From: Clostridia bacterium | GTDB lineage: Bacteria > Bacillota_A > Clostridia > Christensenellales > Aristaeellaceae | NCBI GenBank assembly: GCA_025997215.1 | Contig: BNUH01000025.1 | Location: forward strand, 1-41,031 | Direction: 5' to 3' | DNA: 41,031 nucleotides | Part shown: piece after piece, positions 26,141-34,707 of the stretch | How the letters are laid out: the number at the start of each line of letters is the position of its first letter | How positions within the stretch are numbered: the first letter of the stretch is position 1 | The notes under the pieces: model-generated | What the model was told of the DNA's origin: nothing | The model's database searches: none | What the model saw: only the letters and a program-made list of their open reading frames with translations | Position numbers and translations under genes: made by a program

Positions 26141-27217
26141 TTATGTCAAAAGTTCCGCCATCGCCTCTAGGTTGTCCATGATATGTGCGAGGCCGAATGC
26201 CGCGCACGCTGTCGGATCGTTGGGTGTTCGACACGGAATCTTCAGATTATTCGACAACGTCTCGGCCAGACCCGTCAGCAGCGCTCCGCCGCCGACCAGG
26301 GTCATTCCGCGCTCGAATATATCCGCGGCCAGTTCCGGCGGGGTGTGTTCGAGCACGGTGTGGATGCCTTCGACGATGTCGCGGGCGGGTTCCTCCATGG
26401 CCTCAGTCAGCTCGTCCGAATTGACCTTAACGGTGCGTGGCAGGCCGTGGATGAGGTTGCGGCCCGTCACATCCATGTACATGGGACTTTCGCGCGGGAT
26501 GGCCGCGCCCATGGTCGTCTTTAACTCCTCCGCCGTGCGCTCGCCGATGACGAGGTTATGCTTGCGGCGCAGTTCGCGCATGACCGCCTCGTGGAATCGA
26601 TCGCCGCCAGCTCTCGTCGCGTCCCTGGCGACCACGCTGCCCATCGAGACGACGGCTATATCCGTAACGCCGCCGCCCACATCCACCAGCAGGTGACCGT
26701 AGTGACCCGTCACATCCAGGCCGGCGCCGATCGCGGCGGCCACGGCATTATCGACTAATTGGGTGCGGCGCGCGCCTGCGTCCAGCATGGCATCGCTGAC
26801 GGAACGTTTCTCAACGTCCGTGACGCTGCCTGGTACGCAGAGGAACACACGCGGGCGCAGAAGCGCGCGCCGACCCTGGACCTTTCGTAAATAATACCTA
26901 AGCATACGCGTAGTAATGTCGTAGTCGGATACCGATCCGTGCTTCAGCGGCCTCATCAGCAGTATATGCCCCGGGGTTTTGCCTACCATACGCAAGGCTT
27001 CGTCGCCCACGGCGATGATGTTGCGCGTGTTGCGATCCAGCGCGCACAGCGCCGCCTCGCGCAGGACGATGCTCCGGCCTTTCACTGCTACCAAACACGT
27101 AGACGAACCAAAGTCCACGCCCACGTCCTCACGTCCCAGCACGGAGACCAGCCCCTTCCCCATCTCATACCGCGCCGCTCGAATAGATACTCTCGAATCA
27201 AAAAAACGGACGCGCAT
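26141..27217 (-). CDS. MreB/Mbl-like actin homologue
   Basis: 358 residues. The actin-like ATPase fold is shown by the phosphate-1 motif DVGVDFGSST, the connect-1/phosphate-2 region LLVDVGGGVTDIAV, and the adenosine motif TLVGGGALLTGL. MreB proteins organise lateral cell-wall synthesis. It follows spoIIID closely (7 bp), as mbl does in Bacillus subtilis. The N-terminus MRVRFFDSRVSIRAARYE before the first motif is longer than usual, and a second ATG at residue 19 would give the normal start; no strong ribosome site decides. Mbl is the likely identity. Confidence 0.87.
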   Translation of the reverse strand: MRVRFFDSRVSIRAARYEMGKGLVSVLGREDVGVDFGSSTCLVAVKGRSIVLREAALCALDRNTRNIIAVGDEALRMVGKTPGHILLMRPLKHGSVSDYDITTRMLRYYLRKVQGRRALLRPRVFLCVPGSVTDVEKRSVSDAMLDAGARRTQLVDNAVAAAIGAGLDVTGHYGHLLVDVGGGVTDIAVVSMGSVVARDATRAGGDRFHEAVMRELRRKHNLVIGERTAEELKTTMGAAIPRESPMYMDVTGRNLIHGLPRTVKVNSDELTEAMEEPARDIVEGIHTVLEHTPPELAADIFERGMTLVGGGALLTGLAETLSNNLKIPCRTPNDPTACAAFGLAHIMDNLEAMAELLT

Positions 27218-27224
27218 TATGGGA

Positions 27225-27515
27225 TTATTTCTCCGAAGCCGCCGACAATCCTGCTTGTGAATCCACGTTTTTCCTCTTGTATTTCATGCACGTCGCGTGA
27301 CCGCCGCGCAGATGGCGTTCGGCTTTGTTCACATCCAGCACGTGGCGAACGGAACGCGCCAATTCCGAGTGCAGGTACGGCAGCCGATCCATCATGTCCT
27401 TGTGGACCGTCGATTTGGAAACGTGGAACTTCTTAGCCGCGTCACGGACCGTAGACCCGCTCCCCGCCAGAAATTTCGCGATATCCAGCACGCGCTGCTC
27501 GATATAGTCCTTCAT
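27225..27515 (-). CDS. spoIIID: SpoIIID sporulation transcription factor
   Basis: 96 residues, the normal size of SpoIIID, the mother-cell DNA-binding protein that modulates sigma-E and sigma-K regulons. Matching segments: DYIEQRVLDIAKFL, the helix-turn-helix STVRDAAKKFHVSKSTVHKD, RLPYLHSELARSVRHVL, and HLRGGHATCMKYK. A GGGAGGG site precedes the ATG. It forms a pair with the MreB-like gene, and it supports a sporulating host. Confidence 0.96.
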   Translation of the reverse strand: MKDYIEQRVLDIAKFLAGSGSTVRDAAKKFHVSKSTVHKDMMDRLPYLHSELARSVRHVLDVNKAERHLRGGHATCMKYKRKNVDSQAGLSAASEK

Positions 27516-27793
27516 GCCTAATCCCTCCCGCTGGCGAATTACAGACGATTATATGCGGGGGGATTCATGGCTTATGCCGAAACGTGGGGAACCATTGTTC
27601 AGGCATGTTTGCTATTTTTTATGTTCTATGGAACATGAAGTTATTTAGAATCCGCTCTAGAAGGGCTGATGCATTTGTCAGTACTGTTAACCATCCAATT
27701 AAGCTAAGTGCAATGGAACGGCGCTTGGAGGCGTCCAGAGGTTTCTACAGAGTTTATAAGCGGCCAGTTGGATAACTGGGAACGTAAGCACCA
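27516..27793. other. Intergenic stretch upstream of spoIIID and repeat element
   Basis: No convincing gene is seen. It should contain the spoIIID promoter (minus strand). The 16-mer TAGAAGGGCTGATGCA at 27658-27673 recurs at 40579-40594, where it adjoins the second repeat copy directly; here about 120 bp separate it from the first hairpin of the element. Confidence 0.5.
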
Positions 27794-28302
27794 CCGCCTG
27801 CGGGCGGGATTGCCCCAACTGCGGTTGGGGACTTGTTACTTTTCCCGTCCGTGGGAAAAGTAACCAAAAGGACGGCCAAAGAGGGAGGGCACTGTGCCCT
27901 CCCTCTCTGGACTCTCCCTCCTCAATGTTGGCTCCGCTCATTGGTCTATGACCAACGTTCCGATTGATTTACAGTCACAGCATTGGAGGGTTCTCGCGGC
28001 TTCGCGGCGAGGTGCAGGAATTGGCGGAGTTTCACGGCAGTATCTCCGCATCCGCCACCAGCTTTAGATCATCTAATCTAGTACGTAAACAATATGATGC
28101 CAATCCCCCTGCAAACCTGTGCTACTATGGATGCAGCATGTTTGGCCTCAAGCAGAATGCCAAACATGGCTGGGGAGAGGTGTCCAGAGGAGAGGGGGCG
28201 CCATAGCGCCCCTCTCCTTTGGCCGTCCTTTTGGTTACTTTTCCCACGGACGGGAAAAGTAACAAATCCCCAACCGCAGTTGGGGCAAGCCCTCCGCAGA
28301 GG
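27794..28302. repeat. Structured repeat element with inverted arms and TNCG-loop hairpins, copy 1
   Basis: Left arm (27794 to about 27925) and right arm (about 28155-28302, inverted) share successive hairpins: CCGCC-TGCG-GGCGG, CCCCAAC-TGCG-GTTGGGG, a perfect 12-bp GTTACTTTTCCC stem, and a G/C-rich stem (27881-27905) whose right-arm equivalent (28189-28217) differs in sequence but still pairs. In the right arm the first stem is CCTC/GAGG with the same loop. A TTGGTC-TAT-GACCAA hairpin and a central region with ATCATCTAATCTAG follow. No coding potential; open frames translate to LLWPSFWLLFPR-type artefacts. Confidence 0.85.
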
Positions 28303-28374
28303 TTTAACTTGATAATAAAAGGGTATAATGCTAGTATATACAATGCACATGGAGAAAGAATTGGAGTGAAAATC
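28303..28374 (+). promoter_or_regulatory. Promoter region of the thioesterase gene, next to the repeat end
   Basis: TATAAT at 28324-28329 lies just outside the right arm of the repeat; a weak -35 (TTTAAC at 28303) would have a short spacer. The ATG at 28375 has GGAG upstream. Confidence 0.35.
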
Positions 28375-28782
28375 ATGAAGGATATAGAATCAGCAACATC
28401 ATTCTTTGGGGCGACAGATAAATTCGCCGTGGAAACATTAGGCGCGAGAATTGACGAGGTAGGCGATGGCCGCGCCATCGTTTCGCTGATTTTGGAAGCT
28501 AAGCACCGCCGTGTCGAGAACGCCGTGCAGGGTGGCGTGATGTTCACACTGGGCGACTACGCGTTCGCCGTGGCGACTAACGATGAGGATACACGAGTCG
28601 TCTCGGTTTCCAACACGATCAACTTCCACCACCAGCCCAAGGGTGAGAGGCTCCTGGCCGAGGCGACGCTGGAGTCGCGGGGCAATACCATCCAATCATA
28701 CTTTGTCCGGATCACGGATGAGTTGGGGACGCTGGTCGCGACGATGACCGTGACAGGTTACACTATACATAAGAAGGGTTAA
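28375..28782 (+). CDS. PaaI-like hotdog-fold acyl-CoA thioesterase
   Basis: 135 residues from the ATG with GGAG upstream; the longer frame extends into the repeat element and is not coding. Hotdog fold with the characteristic motif RRVENAVQGGVMFTLGDYAFAVA, near residues 43-65, matching the PaaI pattern with its Asp in TLGDYAF; the usual His before GG is Gln here. Later SVSNTINFHHQPKGERL also fits. PaaI-type enzymes hydrolyse phenylacetyl- or other aryl-CoA esters; the substrate here is unknown. Confidence 0.82.
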   Translation: MKDIESATSFFGATDKFAVETLGARIDEVGDGRAIVSLILEAKHRRVENAVQGGVMFTLGDYAFAVATNDEDTRVVSVSNTINFHHQPKGERLLAEATLESRGNTIQSYFVRITDELGTLVATMTVTGYTIHKKG

Positions 28783-28790
28783 TGAACAAT

Positions 28791-28825
28791 AAGTAGTGGG
28801 GCCGACTGTGTCGGCTCCACTACTT
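28791..28825. terminator. Bidirectional terminator between thioesterase and sugar-binding protein genes
   Basis: A 16-bp stem (AAGTAGTGGGGCCGAC with one mismatch) around a TGT loop, 8 bp after the thioesterase stop, between convergent genes. Confidence 0.8.
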
Positions 28826-28838
28826 GAGAATTTATGGT

Positions 28839-29816
28839 TTACTCTAGGCCTGCAGCCGCCCTGACTTCGGGGGTGTCAACATTCTCGAAGTCCACAGCCA
28901 TAACGCCCGTGTCGATGTCCTTCTCTTCGACAGAACCGCCATTGGCCAGCTCGAGGGCAATCTGCACCCCTTCGTAACCCATGCGGTACTGGCGCTGGAG
29001 CATGGTCGATACGTTGTAATTCTGGTCGCGGATGATCGTCTCCATCTCTTTGGAGAAGTCGAAACCAACCATCGCGATGTCGGTGCGTTCCGCTTCTTTA
29101 AGACCAGTGGCGAAGCCTACCGTCGAACCGTTATTCGGGGAGAAGAATCCCTTCAGGTTCGGGTAAGCGGTCAGGAAGTCGTGGCCGAATTGGATCGCCT
29201 TGGAGATGTCGCCGTCATTGACCTTAACGTCGTTGGTCAGCAGCACCCAAGTGGCAGGGGCGTTGTCCGCCCAGTACGCCTGGAAGCCTTCCATGCGCTG
29301 GATGATCGTCTGTGATCCGGTCGAACCGATCTGGATCGCAACCTCGGCGCTGTCCGTGTCGGAAAGCGTCTTGCTCAACTTCTTGATCAGTTCGGCGGCG
29401 GCTAGGCGGCCAGCTTCGACGTTATTCGTCAAAAGCGCCGCGCTGTAGTCGTCCGTCAAGGCCTTCGTATCCACCATGACGATGGGAATGCCGGACAGGT
29501 ACGCCTCCGAGACGGCGTTCGCCTCGGCCTGGCTGTCGGCCACGGCGATTACGATCGCATCAGCCTGGGCGGAAACGGCGTTCTGGAGCATGCTCAACTG
29601 CTGCTCGATGTCCACTTCATTCGGGATGCCCTGGATCGTCACGTTGACGCCCAGATCCTCGCCCGCCTTGGTCGCGCCGGCCTGCAGGATCGCCCAGTAC
29701 GCGTTGCCCAGCGCCTTGATGATGACCGCGATGTTCTTGGGCGCGGCCGTCTCCGCGTAAGCCGTCGCCGACATGAGCATCAGCACGGCCAGCAGTAACG
29801 CAACTACCTTCTTCAT
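28839..29816 (-). CDS. Sugar ABC transporter substrate-binding protein (ribose type)
   Basis: 325 residues. Periplasmic-binding-protein type 1 fold (Peripla_BP_4): NIAVIIKALGNAYWAILQAGATKAGEDLG, then GIPNEVDIEQQLSMLQNAV, PIVMVDTKA and the later KGFFSPNNGSTVGFATGLKEA. It ends the importer operon behind ATPase and permease. The signal peptide (MKKVVALLLAVLMLMSATAYA) ends in AxA and has no lipobox cysteine, unlike the usual lipoprotein form in monoderm bacteria. Substrate could be ribose, xylose or a similar sugar; it cannot be told from sequence alone. Confidence 0.88.
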   Translation of the reverse strand: MKKVVALLLAVLMLMSATAYAETAAPKNIAVIIKALGNAYWAILQAGATKAGEDLGVNVTIQGIPNEVDIEQQLSMLQNAVSAQADAIVIAVADSQAEANAVSEAYLSGIPIVMVDTKALTDDYSAALLTNNVEAGRLAAAELIKKLSKTLSDTDSAEVAIQIGSTGSQTIIQRMEGFQAYWADNAPATWVLLTNDVKVNDGDISKAIQFGHDFLTAYPNLKGFFSPNNGSTVGFATGLKEAERTDIAMVGFDFSKEMETIIRDQNYNVSTMLQRQYRMGYEGVQIALELANGGSVEEKDIDTGVMAVDFENVDTPEVRAAAGLE

Positions 29817-29885
29817 TATAGAAACTCCTCCTTACATATAAGAATCCTCGGTATTCCAAGGAATTCTTTAGAATGATGCGCTCGG

Positions 29886-30908
29886 TTACGCGCTCTGTCG
29901 GTGCCGACGCGCTTCAACGGCGCACGCAGCGACTAGTATGAATCCTGTAATCGCCTGCTGCCAGAATGAATTCACCCGGAACAGGTTGAGGCCGTTGCGC
30001 AGCACGCCCATTATCAGTGCGCCAATCGCGGCGTTGAGGATGCTGCCCTCGCCGCCGTTATTCGACACGCCACCGAGCACGGCTGCTGCTATTGCTTCAA
30101 GTTCATAGCCGGTTCCGGCAGTCGGCTGCGCGGACGACAGGCGGGATGAAACCAGTATGCCGCACAGCGCCGCCGAGAAGCCCGACACGCAGTAGGCGAA
30201 CATTCGGGTCGCGGTGGCGTTGATGCCTGATAGTTTCGCGGCCTCGAGGTTGGATCCGCACGCGTAAATCTGGCGGCCTACGCGGGTCTTGGCCAGCAGT
30301 ATGGCCAGCATTACGGCGTACACCGCCGTAATGATGACGCTGTATGGCAGCCAGAAGCTGGTACGCCCGCCGCCCAGCACGTAGAACGCCTTCTGAACAG
30401 CCTCGGACGGGATGTCGCGGGTGTAGATGGGCGCGCCATTGATTAGGACGTTCGCGATGCCGCGGTACACCCATTGGGTTCCCAGCGTTGCGATGAATGG
30501 GACGACGCCCAGGATTTCGATCGTGAATCCATTCAATATGCCCGTCAATATACCCATCATCAGCGCTATCATGATGGCGATGGGCAGCGGCACGCCCACC
30601 TGCAGCATCCACACAACCATGATGCCCGACAGCGCCATCGACGCTCCGGCTGATAAGTCCGTGCCGCCGCAGATCAGGCAGAATGTCAGGCCGTAGCCGA
30701 TGATCGAATATGTGACGATCTGCTGCAGCAGGTTGATCTGGTTATTCCGGCCCAGGAACAGCGGGTTGGTTACGGCGAATACCGTGTACAGGATTATCAA
30801 CGCTGTGCCCGAGAGCATCGCCTTCTTGGTGGCCACGCCCAGGTTGCTGAATGGGCTGCGTCTGCCCAGCGGCGCACCGCCGGACGCCGGTTGGAGTTGT
30901 GTAATCAT
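29886..30908 (-). CDS. Sugar ABC transporter permease (RbsC/AraH type)
   Basis: 340 residues with about ten membrane helices. GGTDLSAGASMALSG is the conserved family stretch, with ATLGTQWVYRG and the cytoplasmic EAIAAAVLGGVSNNGGEGS loop that contacts the ATPase. The start overlaps the ATPase stop in ATGA. Role: channel of the ribose-type importer. Confidence 0.93.
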   Translation of the reverse strand: MITQLQPASGGAPLGRRSPFSNLGVATKKAMLSGTALIILYTVFAVTNPLFLGRNNQINLLQQIVTYSIIGYGLTFCLICGGTDLSAGASMALSGIMVVWMLQVGVPLPIAIMIALMMGILTGILNGFTIEILGVVPFIATLGTQWVYRGIANVLINGAPIYTRDIPSEAVQKAFYVLGGGRTSFWLPYSVIITAVYAVMLAILLAKTRVGRQIYACGSNLEAAKLSGINATATRMFAYCVSGFSAALCGILVSSRLSSAQPTAGTGYELEAIAAAVLGGVSNNGGEGSILNAAIGALIMGVLRNGLNLFRVNSFWQQAITGFILVAACAVEARRHRQSA

Positions 30909-32470
30909 CCCGCAATCCTTCCCTCATTTGATGATAACGACGGCGCGGGTTTGCCATCGAGGATGTTGTATCCCGCTGCCAGGTACAGTATCTCTTCCTG
31001 GTTGGTTAGTTTGGCGTCCAGTTCGCCGTTGACCTTGCCCTCGTGGATGACGAGGACGCGGTCGCTCATGCCCAGTATCTCGGGCAGATCCGATGAGATC
31101 ATTATGATAGCGACGCCCGTGTCGCTTAGCTGGTTGAGCAGTTCGTACACCTCGAATTTCGCGCCGACATCGATGCCGCGCGTGGGTTCGTCGATGATGA
31201 GTATGCGCACGTCGTTGCACAGCCACTTGGCGAGGACGACCTTTTGCTGGTTGCCGCCCGAGAGGTTATTCATAATCTGCCTTAGGCTGGGCGTACGAAC
31301 CCGCAGCTTCTGCTTGAAGTTCTCGGCATTCACTGCGCCGGAACGGTCGTCAAGGAAGCCAAATTTTGTCAGCGCGGTCAGGTGCGCCATGTTGATGTTA
31401 TACATGACGTCCAGCTGCAGCGCTAACCCATCCCGCTTACGATCCTCGGTGGCATAGCCGATCTTGCGCGCTATCGCCTGTCCGGGCGAACGGATTTTGA
31501 CGGATTCACCGTCGATGAATAGCTCTATGGATTCAGCCTTATCCGCGCCGAATATGCAGCGCATGATCTCCGTCCGTCCCGCGCCTACTAACCCCGCGAC
31601 GCCCAGTATCTCACCGTGGCGAACATGCAGATGCTCCACGTTCACCTTGTAGCGGCCGGGGTTCAGTTTGTCGCGGCGGCGGACGTTGCGCGCTTCCAGC
31701 GCAATCTTGCCGATGGTTCGGGTATGCTTGGGGAACTTCTCTTCCAACGAACGGCCGACGATCATGTTAACCAGCTCGCCCATCGTGATATCCTTCAGGA
31801 TGCGCGTGCCCACGTACTGCCCGTCGCGCAATACGGTTACGCGCTCGCAGATGTGGTTCAGCTCCTCCATGCGGTGGGATATGTAGACCATGCCCACGCC
31901 TTTGGACCGGAGCACGTTTATTATGTCGAATAATTGCGCAATCTCCCGCTCGGTCAGCGTGGCGGTCGGCTCATCCAATACGAGTATGCGCGAATTGTAC
32001 GATATGGCTTTGGCGATCTCCACCATTTGCTGCTGCGCGACGCTGAGCGAACGGACTACCGTGTGAGTATTCAGCTTGATGCCCAGGTCGTCCAGTATCT
32101 TCTGGGCCTCGACGTGCATATTCCGGTCGCTGATCAGCGGCCCAGCCATGCGCGGGCGGCCGATGAATATATTATCCGCGACGGTCAAGTGCGGGCATAG
32201 GTTGAATTCCTGGAATATGATGCTGATGCCCAGCTCATGCGCCTTTTTGGTCGAACTGATCTTGACCTGCTGGCCGTCGATATAGATTTCGCCCGCGTCG
32301 GCGTGGTAAACCCCGGCCATGATCTTCATCAGCGTGGACTTACCCGCGCCGTTCTCACCGACCAGGCCGTGGACTTCACCCTTATTGACGGATAACGACA
32401 CATTATCCAGCGCTCGAACGCCGGGGAATGACTTGCTGATGCCCTCCATACGGAATAGCTCTTCCGCCAT
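30905..32470 (-). CDS. Sugar ABC transporter ATPase with two nucleotide-binding domains (RbsA/MglA type)
   Basis: 521 residues from the ATG preceded by GGGAGGT; the ATG further upstream is less likely. Two ABC domains are fused: the first with GENGAGKSTLMK, SVAQQQMVEIA and VLDEPTATLT, the second with the degenerate GLVGAGRTEIMR, NLSGGNQQKVVLAKWL and IIDEPTRGIDVG. This is normal for carbohydrate-uptake CUT2 ATPases. First gene of the importer operon; promoter at 32528-32556. Confidence 0.94.
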   Translation of the reverse strand: MAEELFRMEGISKSFPGVRALDNVSLSVNKGEVHGLVGENGAGKSTLMKIMAGVYHADAGEIYIDGQQVKISSTKKAHELGISIIFQEFNLCPHLTVADNIFIGRPRMAGPLISDRNMHVEAQKILDDLGIKLNTHTVVRSLSVAQQQMVEIAKAISYNSRILVLDEPTATLTEREIAQLFDIINVLRSKGVGMVYISHRMEELNHICERVTVLRDGQYVGTRILKDITMGELVNMIVGRSLEEKFPKHTRTIGKIALEARNVRRRDKLNPGRYKVNVEHLHVRHGEILGVAGLVGAGRTEIMRCIFGADKAESIELFIDGESVKIRSPGQAIARKIGYATEDRKRDGLALQLDVMYNINMAHLTALTKFGFLDDRSGAVNAENFKQKLRVRTPSLRQIMNNLSGGNQQKVVLAKWLCNDVRILIIDEPTRGIDVGAKFEVYELLNQLSDTGVAIIMISSDLPEILGMSDRVLVIHEGKVNGELDAKLTNQEEILYLAAGYNILDGKPAPSLSSNEGRIAG

Positions 32471-32527
32471 TGGCCGCTGAAACCTCCCGTCGCAAAGGCG
32501 CATAATATCATCCAATGTTACAGTGAA

Positions 32528-32556
32528 ATAATATCATATACTCATGAGAATTGCAA
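32528..32556 (-). promoter_or_regulatory. Sigma-A-type promoter of the sugar importer operon
   Basis: On the minus strand TTGCAA and TATTAT are 17 nt apart, about 60 nt upstream of the ATPase start. Confidence 0.7.
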
Positions 32557-33462
32557 GGTGTATTAAAGCAGAATTGCCTAGAGCATGAGTCGGTCGTTAC
32601 TGTCCAGCAGCAAGCAGGCACAGCGATATATGAACACAAAGCAACAAGCGCGTTCCGTAATTCGGCAGGCATTCGCAACCCAAAGCCCTCCAAAAAAACT
32701 CAACAACGACAAGGGAAAACAGACGGATTTTCTTGTCAAATTATCGAATATTATAGTTGCGGATTATACGAGACTGTGGTATAGTCCCGTCTTTGACAGT
32801 TCAAAATGAGAAAGTGAGACCAGACAAGGAAAAAACGGGTGCCTATCGCTCGTTTATTTGCGTAATGTCACGCTTTTCAGTGTGTATCAAGGTCCCATGC
32901 AAAAATTTCGTAGCCATTATTTCAAAGGCAAGTATCAAAATCAGAACTCAGCTACCGTTTGTCAGGGATCCAGGATATAAAGCACACTAAACGCACAACC
33001 TTGTCTCATAAACAAAGTAGTACATTCTCAAATCTCACCGGCAAAACGCAGGACGCTAATGCGATTCTTACAAAAAAGCATTCATTCCATGATACTGCAA
33101 ACAATTACCAGACATTACGTAAACACAGTTTCCTGATTCTACTTCTTAAGCTGGCGAAAGTATTGTACCATTTACCTTTATAAAATGCAAGTCCGAGTAA
33201 ACTGTCAAACTTCCGAATCCGTTTTTCTCGCACTTGAGGTCGAAAAGTGACACCTTGTATGGCAAAAATCGATTGTAGAAGCTGCTTGAAAAGTAAATGA
33301 TTTTGCCCTGCCCCGAATTAGGAAACCACTTGTATTTTAAGATGGTTTGTGATACGATGTCGGAGTGATTATTTATGGTAGGCTGTGAGTATAATTGAGG
33401 CTATATTTGAGATAATACCAGATAGGTTCGTGTTGGAGCGGGTTGAAGAGGAGGGCGAGTAA
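32557..33462. other. AT-rich gene-poor stretch
   Basis: No convincing gene was found in about 900 bp; the open frames are short, lack good ribosome sites and do not resemble known proteins. A 25-codon frame at 33385-33462 (ending DRFVLERVEEEGE) abuts the next gene and may be the remnant C-terminus of a lost protein. Base composition differs from the GC-rich genes on both sides. Confidence 0.4.
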
Positions 33463-34158
33463 ATGGCAGATAGTAATGGGATAGTATATATTCTGACGAA
33501 TCCCTGTTTGGATGGTTGGATAAAAATAGGTATGTCTGAGCGGGATGACATTAACAAACGCCTTGACGAACTGAATGCCCCGACAAATATACCTTTATCT
33601 TATTGCGCGTATGCTGTTTATTCAGTAAGCGATCCGAAACTAGTCGAAACAGAGATCCATAAACTGATTGATGTGGTAGATTATTCTCTTCACGCAAGAG
33701 AAACGTTAGCGAGTGGCCGAATTCGTCAACGAGAGTTCTTCAAGATTTCGCCCGGTTAGGCATATTCCATCTTTCAATCGGTCGCTCGTTTGCGTAATGA
33801 GGAGAATCAGTTGAAACGTGTAATTCCCAATGAAGAACAGCTAATTGAGGCAGAAATTGCAGAGCGCACAAAGCGCAAGCCGCCGTTTCGGTTCGATATG
33901 GTGGGCATTCCGTCAGGGGCAGAGCTGGCCTTTATTTATGATGAGAACAGTGTTTGCACTGTAGCACCTGCGGGAAACAAGGTAATCTATAACGGAGAAC
34001 AGTATTCGCTTTCGCGTTTGGCTGGAAAACTGCTTGTAGAAAAACGAAATTGGAGTAGTGATAACTTTGCACAAGGGCCTATGTATTTTCTCTATGATGG
34101 CAAAACTTTGTCGGAGTTGCGACGAATCAAAGATGAACAAGAGGAGGGCGAAGAATAG
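33463..34158 (+). pseudogene. GIY-YIG (T5orf172) protein with C-terminal domain, split by an in-frame amber codon
   Basis: Residues 1-98 (33463-33756) have the GIY-YIG core GIVYILTNP, WIKIGMSER and the end REFFKISPG. TAG at 33757 then interrupts the frame, but the same frame continues without a break: AYSIFQSVARLRNEENQLKR and then MVGIPSGAELAFIYDEN and YSLSRLAGKLL, the DUF4357/RAMA-like domain usually fused to this nuclease type. One nonsense change, for example of CAG, GAG or AAG, would explain the split. A second start by TTG at 33790 could produce the tail alone. The N-terminal half has a GGAGGG ribosome site. Related proteins occur beside restriction systems and in phages. Confidence 0.75.
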
Positions 34159-34325
34159 CGGCAGATAACCGCAAAGGGTAGTGGCGCGGCCGGTTGGAGT
34201 TTCAAGAGCTATGTTCGTGCGTTTGTTGACGCTGTTCGCTCGGTTTGTTTTGTAGACCAGCTTGTTCTCTATTTCTAACTATCCATTCACAACGAGAGTT
34301 CTACAAGGATCGGCATCAAAATATA
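34159..34325. other. Short intergenic region with partial repeat of the GIY-YIG gene
   Basis: CAACGAGAGTTCTACAAG at 34290-34307 matches 17 of 18 bases of 33727-33744 in the GIY-YIG gene (which encodes QREFFK). This suggests a remnant of a second such gene. No complete gene is seen. Confidence 0.4.
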
Positions 34326-34354
34326 TTGACATCGGTCGATGCAACGTGTATGAT
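34326..34354 (+). promoter_or_regulatory. Promoter of arsR-hgcA-hgcB
   Basis: TTGACA at 34326 and TATGAT at 34349 have an ideal 17-nt spacer. The start of transcription would fall near 34361, inside the operator at 34360-34377. Confidence 0.82.
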
Positions 34355-34359
34355 CCATA

Positions 34360-34377
34360 CATCGAAATTCTTCGATG
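34360..34377. promoter_or_regulatory. Probable ArsR-family operator
   Basis: CATCGAA and TTCGATG are perfect 7-bp inverted repeats around ATTC, overlapping the predicted transcription start. A repressor here would block initiation. It resembles the ATC/GAT half-site style of known ArsR operators. Confidence 0.7.
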
Positions 34378-34389
34378 GGAAAAGTGTCT

Positions 34390-34707
34390 ATGAACGATAA
34401 CGTCCGCGACGCGCTTCTATTCAAAGCGCTTGGCGACGAAACGCGCCTGCATGTTATGGAACTGCTTCGCGGCGGCGAGAAATGCGCGTGTGTGTTGTTG
34501 AAAAAGGTGGACATCGGTCAGCCGACGCTTTCTCATCATATGAAGATTTTGGTGGATAGCGGCATTGTTTCTGCGCGAAAGGCGGGTAAGTGGACATATT
34601 ATTCCATCAACCCTGAAGTCAGCGCGCAAGCACGGAACTTGCTGGAACGGATCACCAACATCAATCCGATACCGGATATCGATGACAATGTGAGGTGCTG
34701 TGAATGA
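34390..34707 (+). CDS. ArsR-family metal-responsive repressor
   Basis: 105 residues from the ATG at 34390; the ATG at 34375 lies within the operator and would leave almost no leader. Winged helix with HTH QPTLSHHMKILVDSGIV (44-60). The metal-site region reads GGEKCACVLLKK with C32 and C34, matching the ELCVCDL-type motif on helix 3, and a C-terminal CC pair at 103-104 (RCCE). It would be released by arsenic, mercury or related soft metals. It overlaps hgcA by 4 bp (ATGA), so regulator and target are coupled. ArsR-like regulators next to hgcA are known from other organisms. Confidence 0.9.
   Translation: MNDNVRDALLFKALGDETRLHVMELLRGGEKCACVLLKKVDIGQPTLSHHMKILVDSGIVSARKAGKWTYYSINPEVSAQARNLLERITNINPIPDIDDNVRCCE

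Noticed and set aside
26114..26255. More TGTCGAA/TTCGACA matches at the end of the MreB-like gene as Spo0A boxes
   Set aside because: They lie within or beyond coding sequence away from a promoter, and 7-mer matches are expected by chance.
27830..28310. Open frames in the repeat (LLWPSFWLLFPR-type proteins)
   Set aside because: They occur in both repeats and on both strands as translations of hairpin stems; no ribosome site or plausible fold.
32551..33183. Small plus-strand open frames upstream of the GIY-YIG gene
   Set aside because: No ribosome sites, no recognisable motifs, overlapping frames of random appearance.
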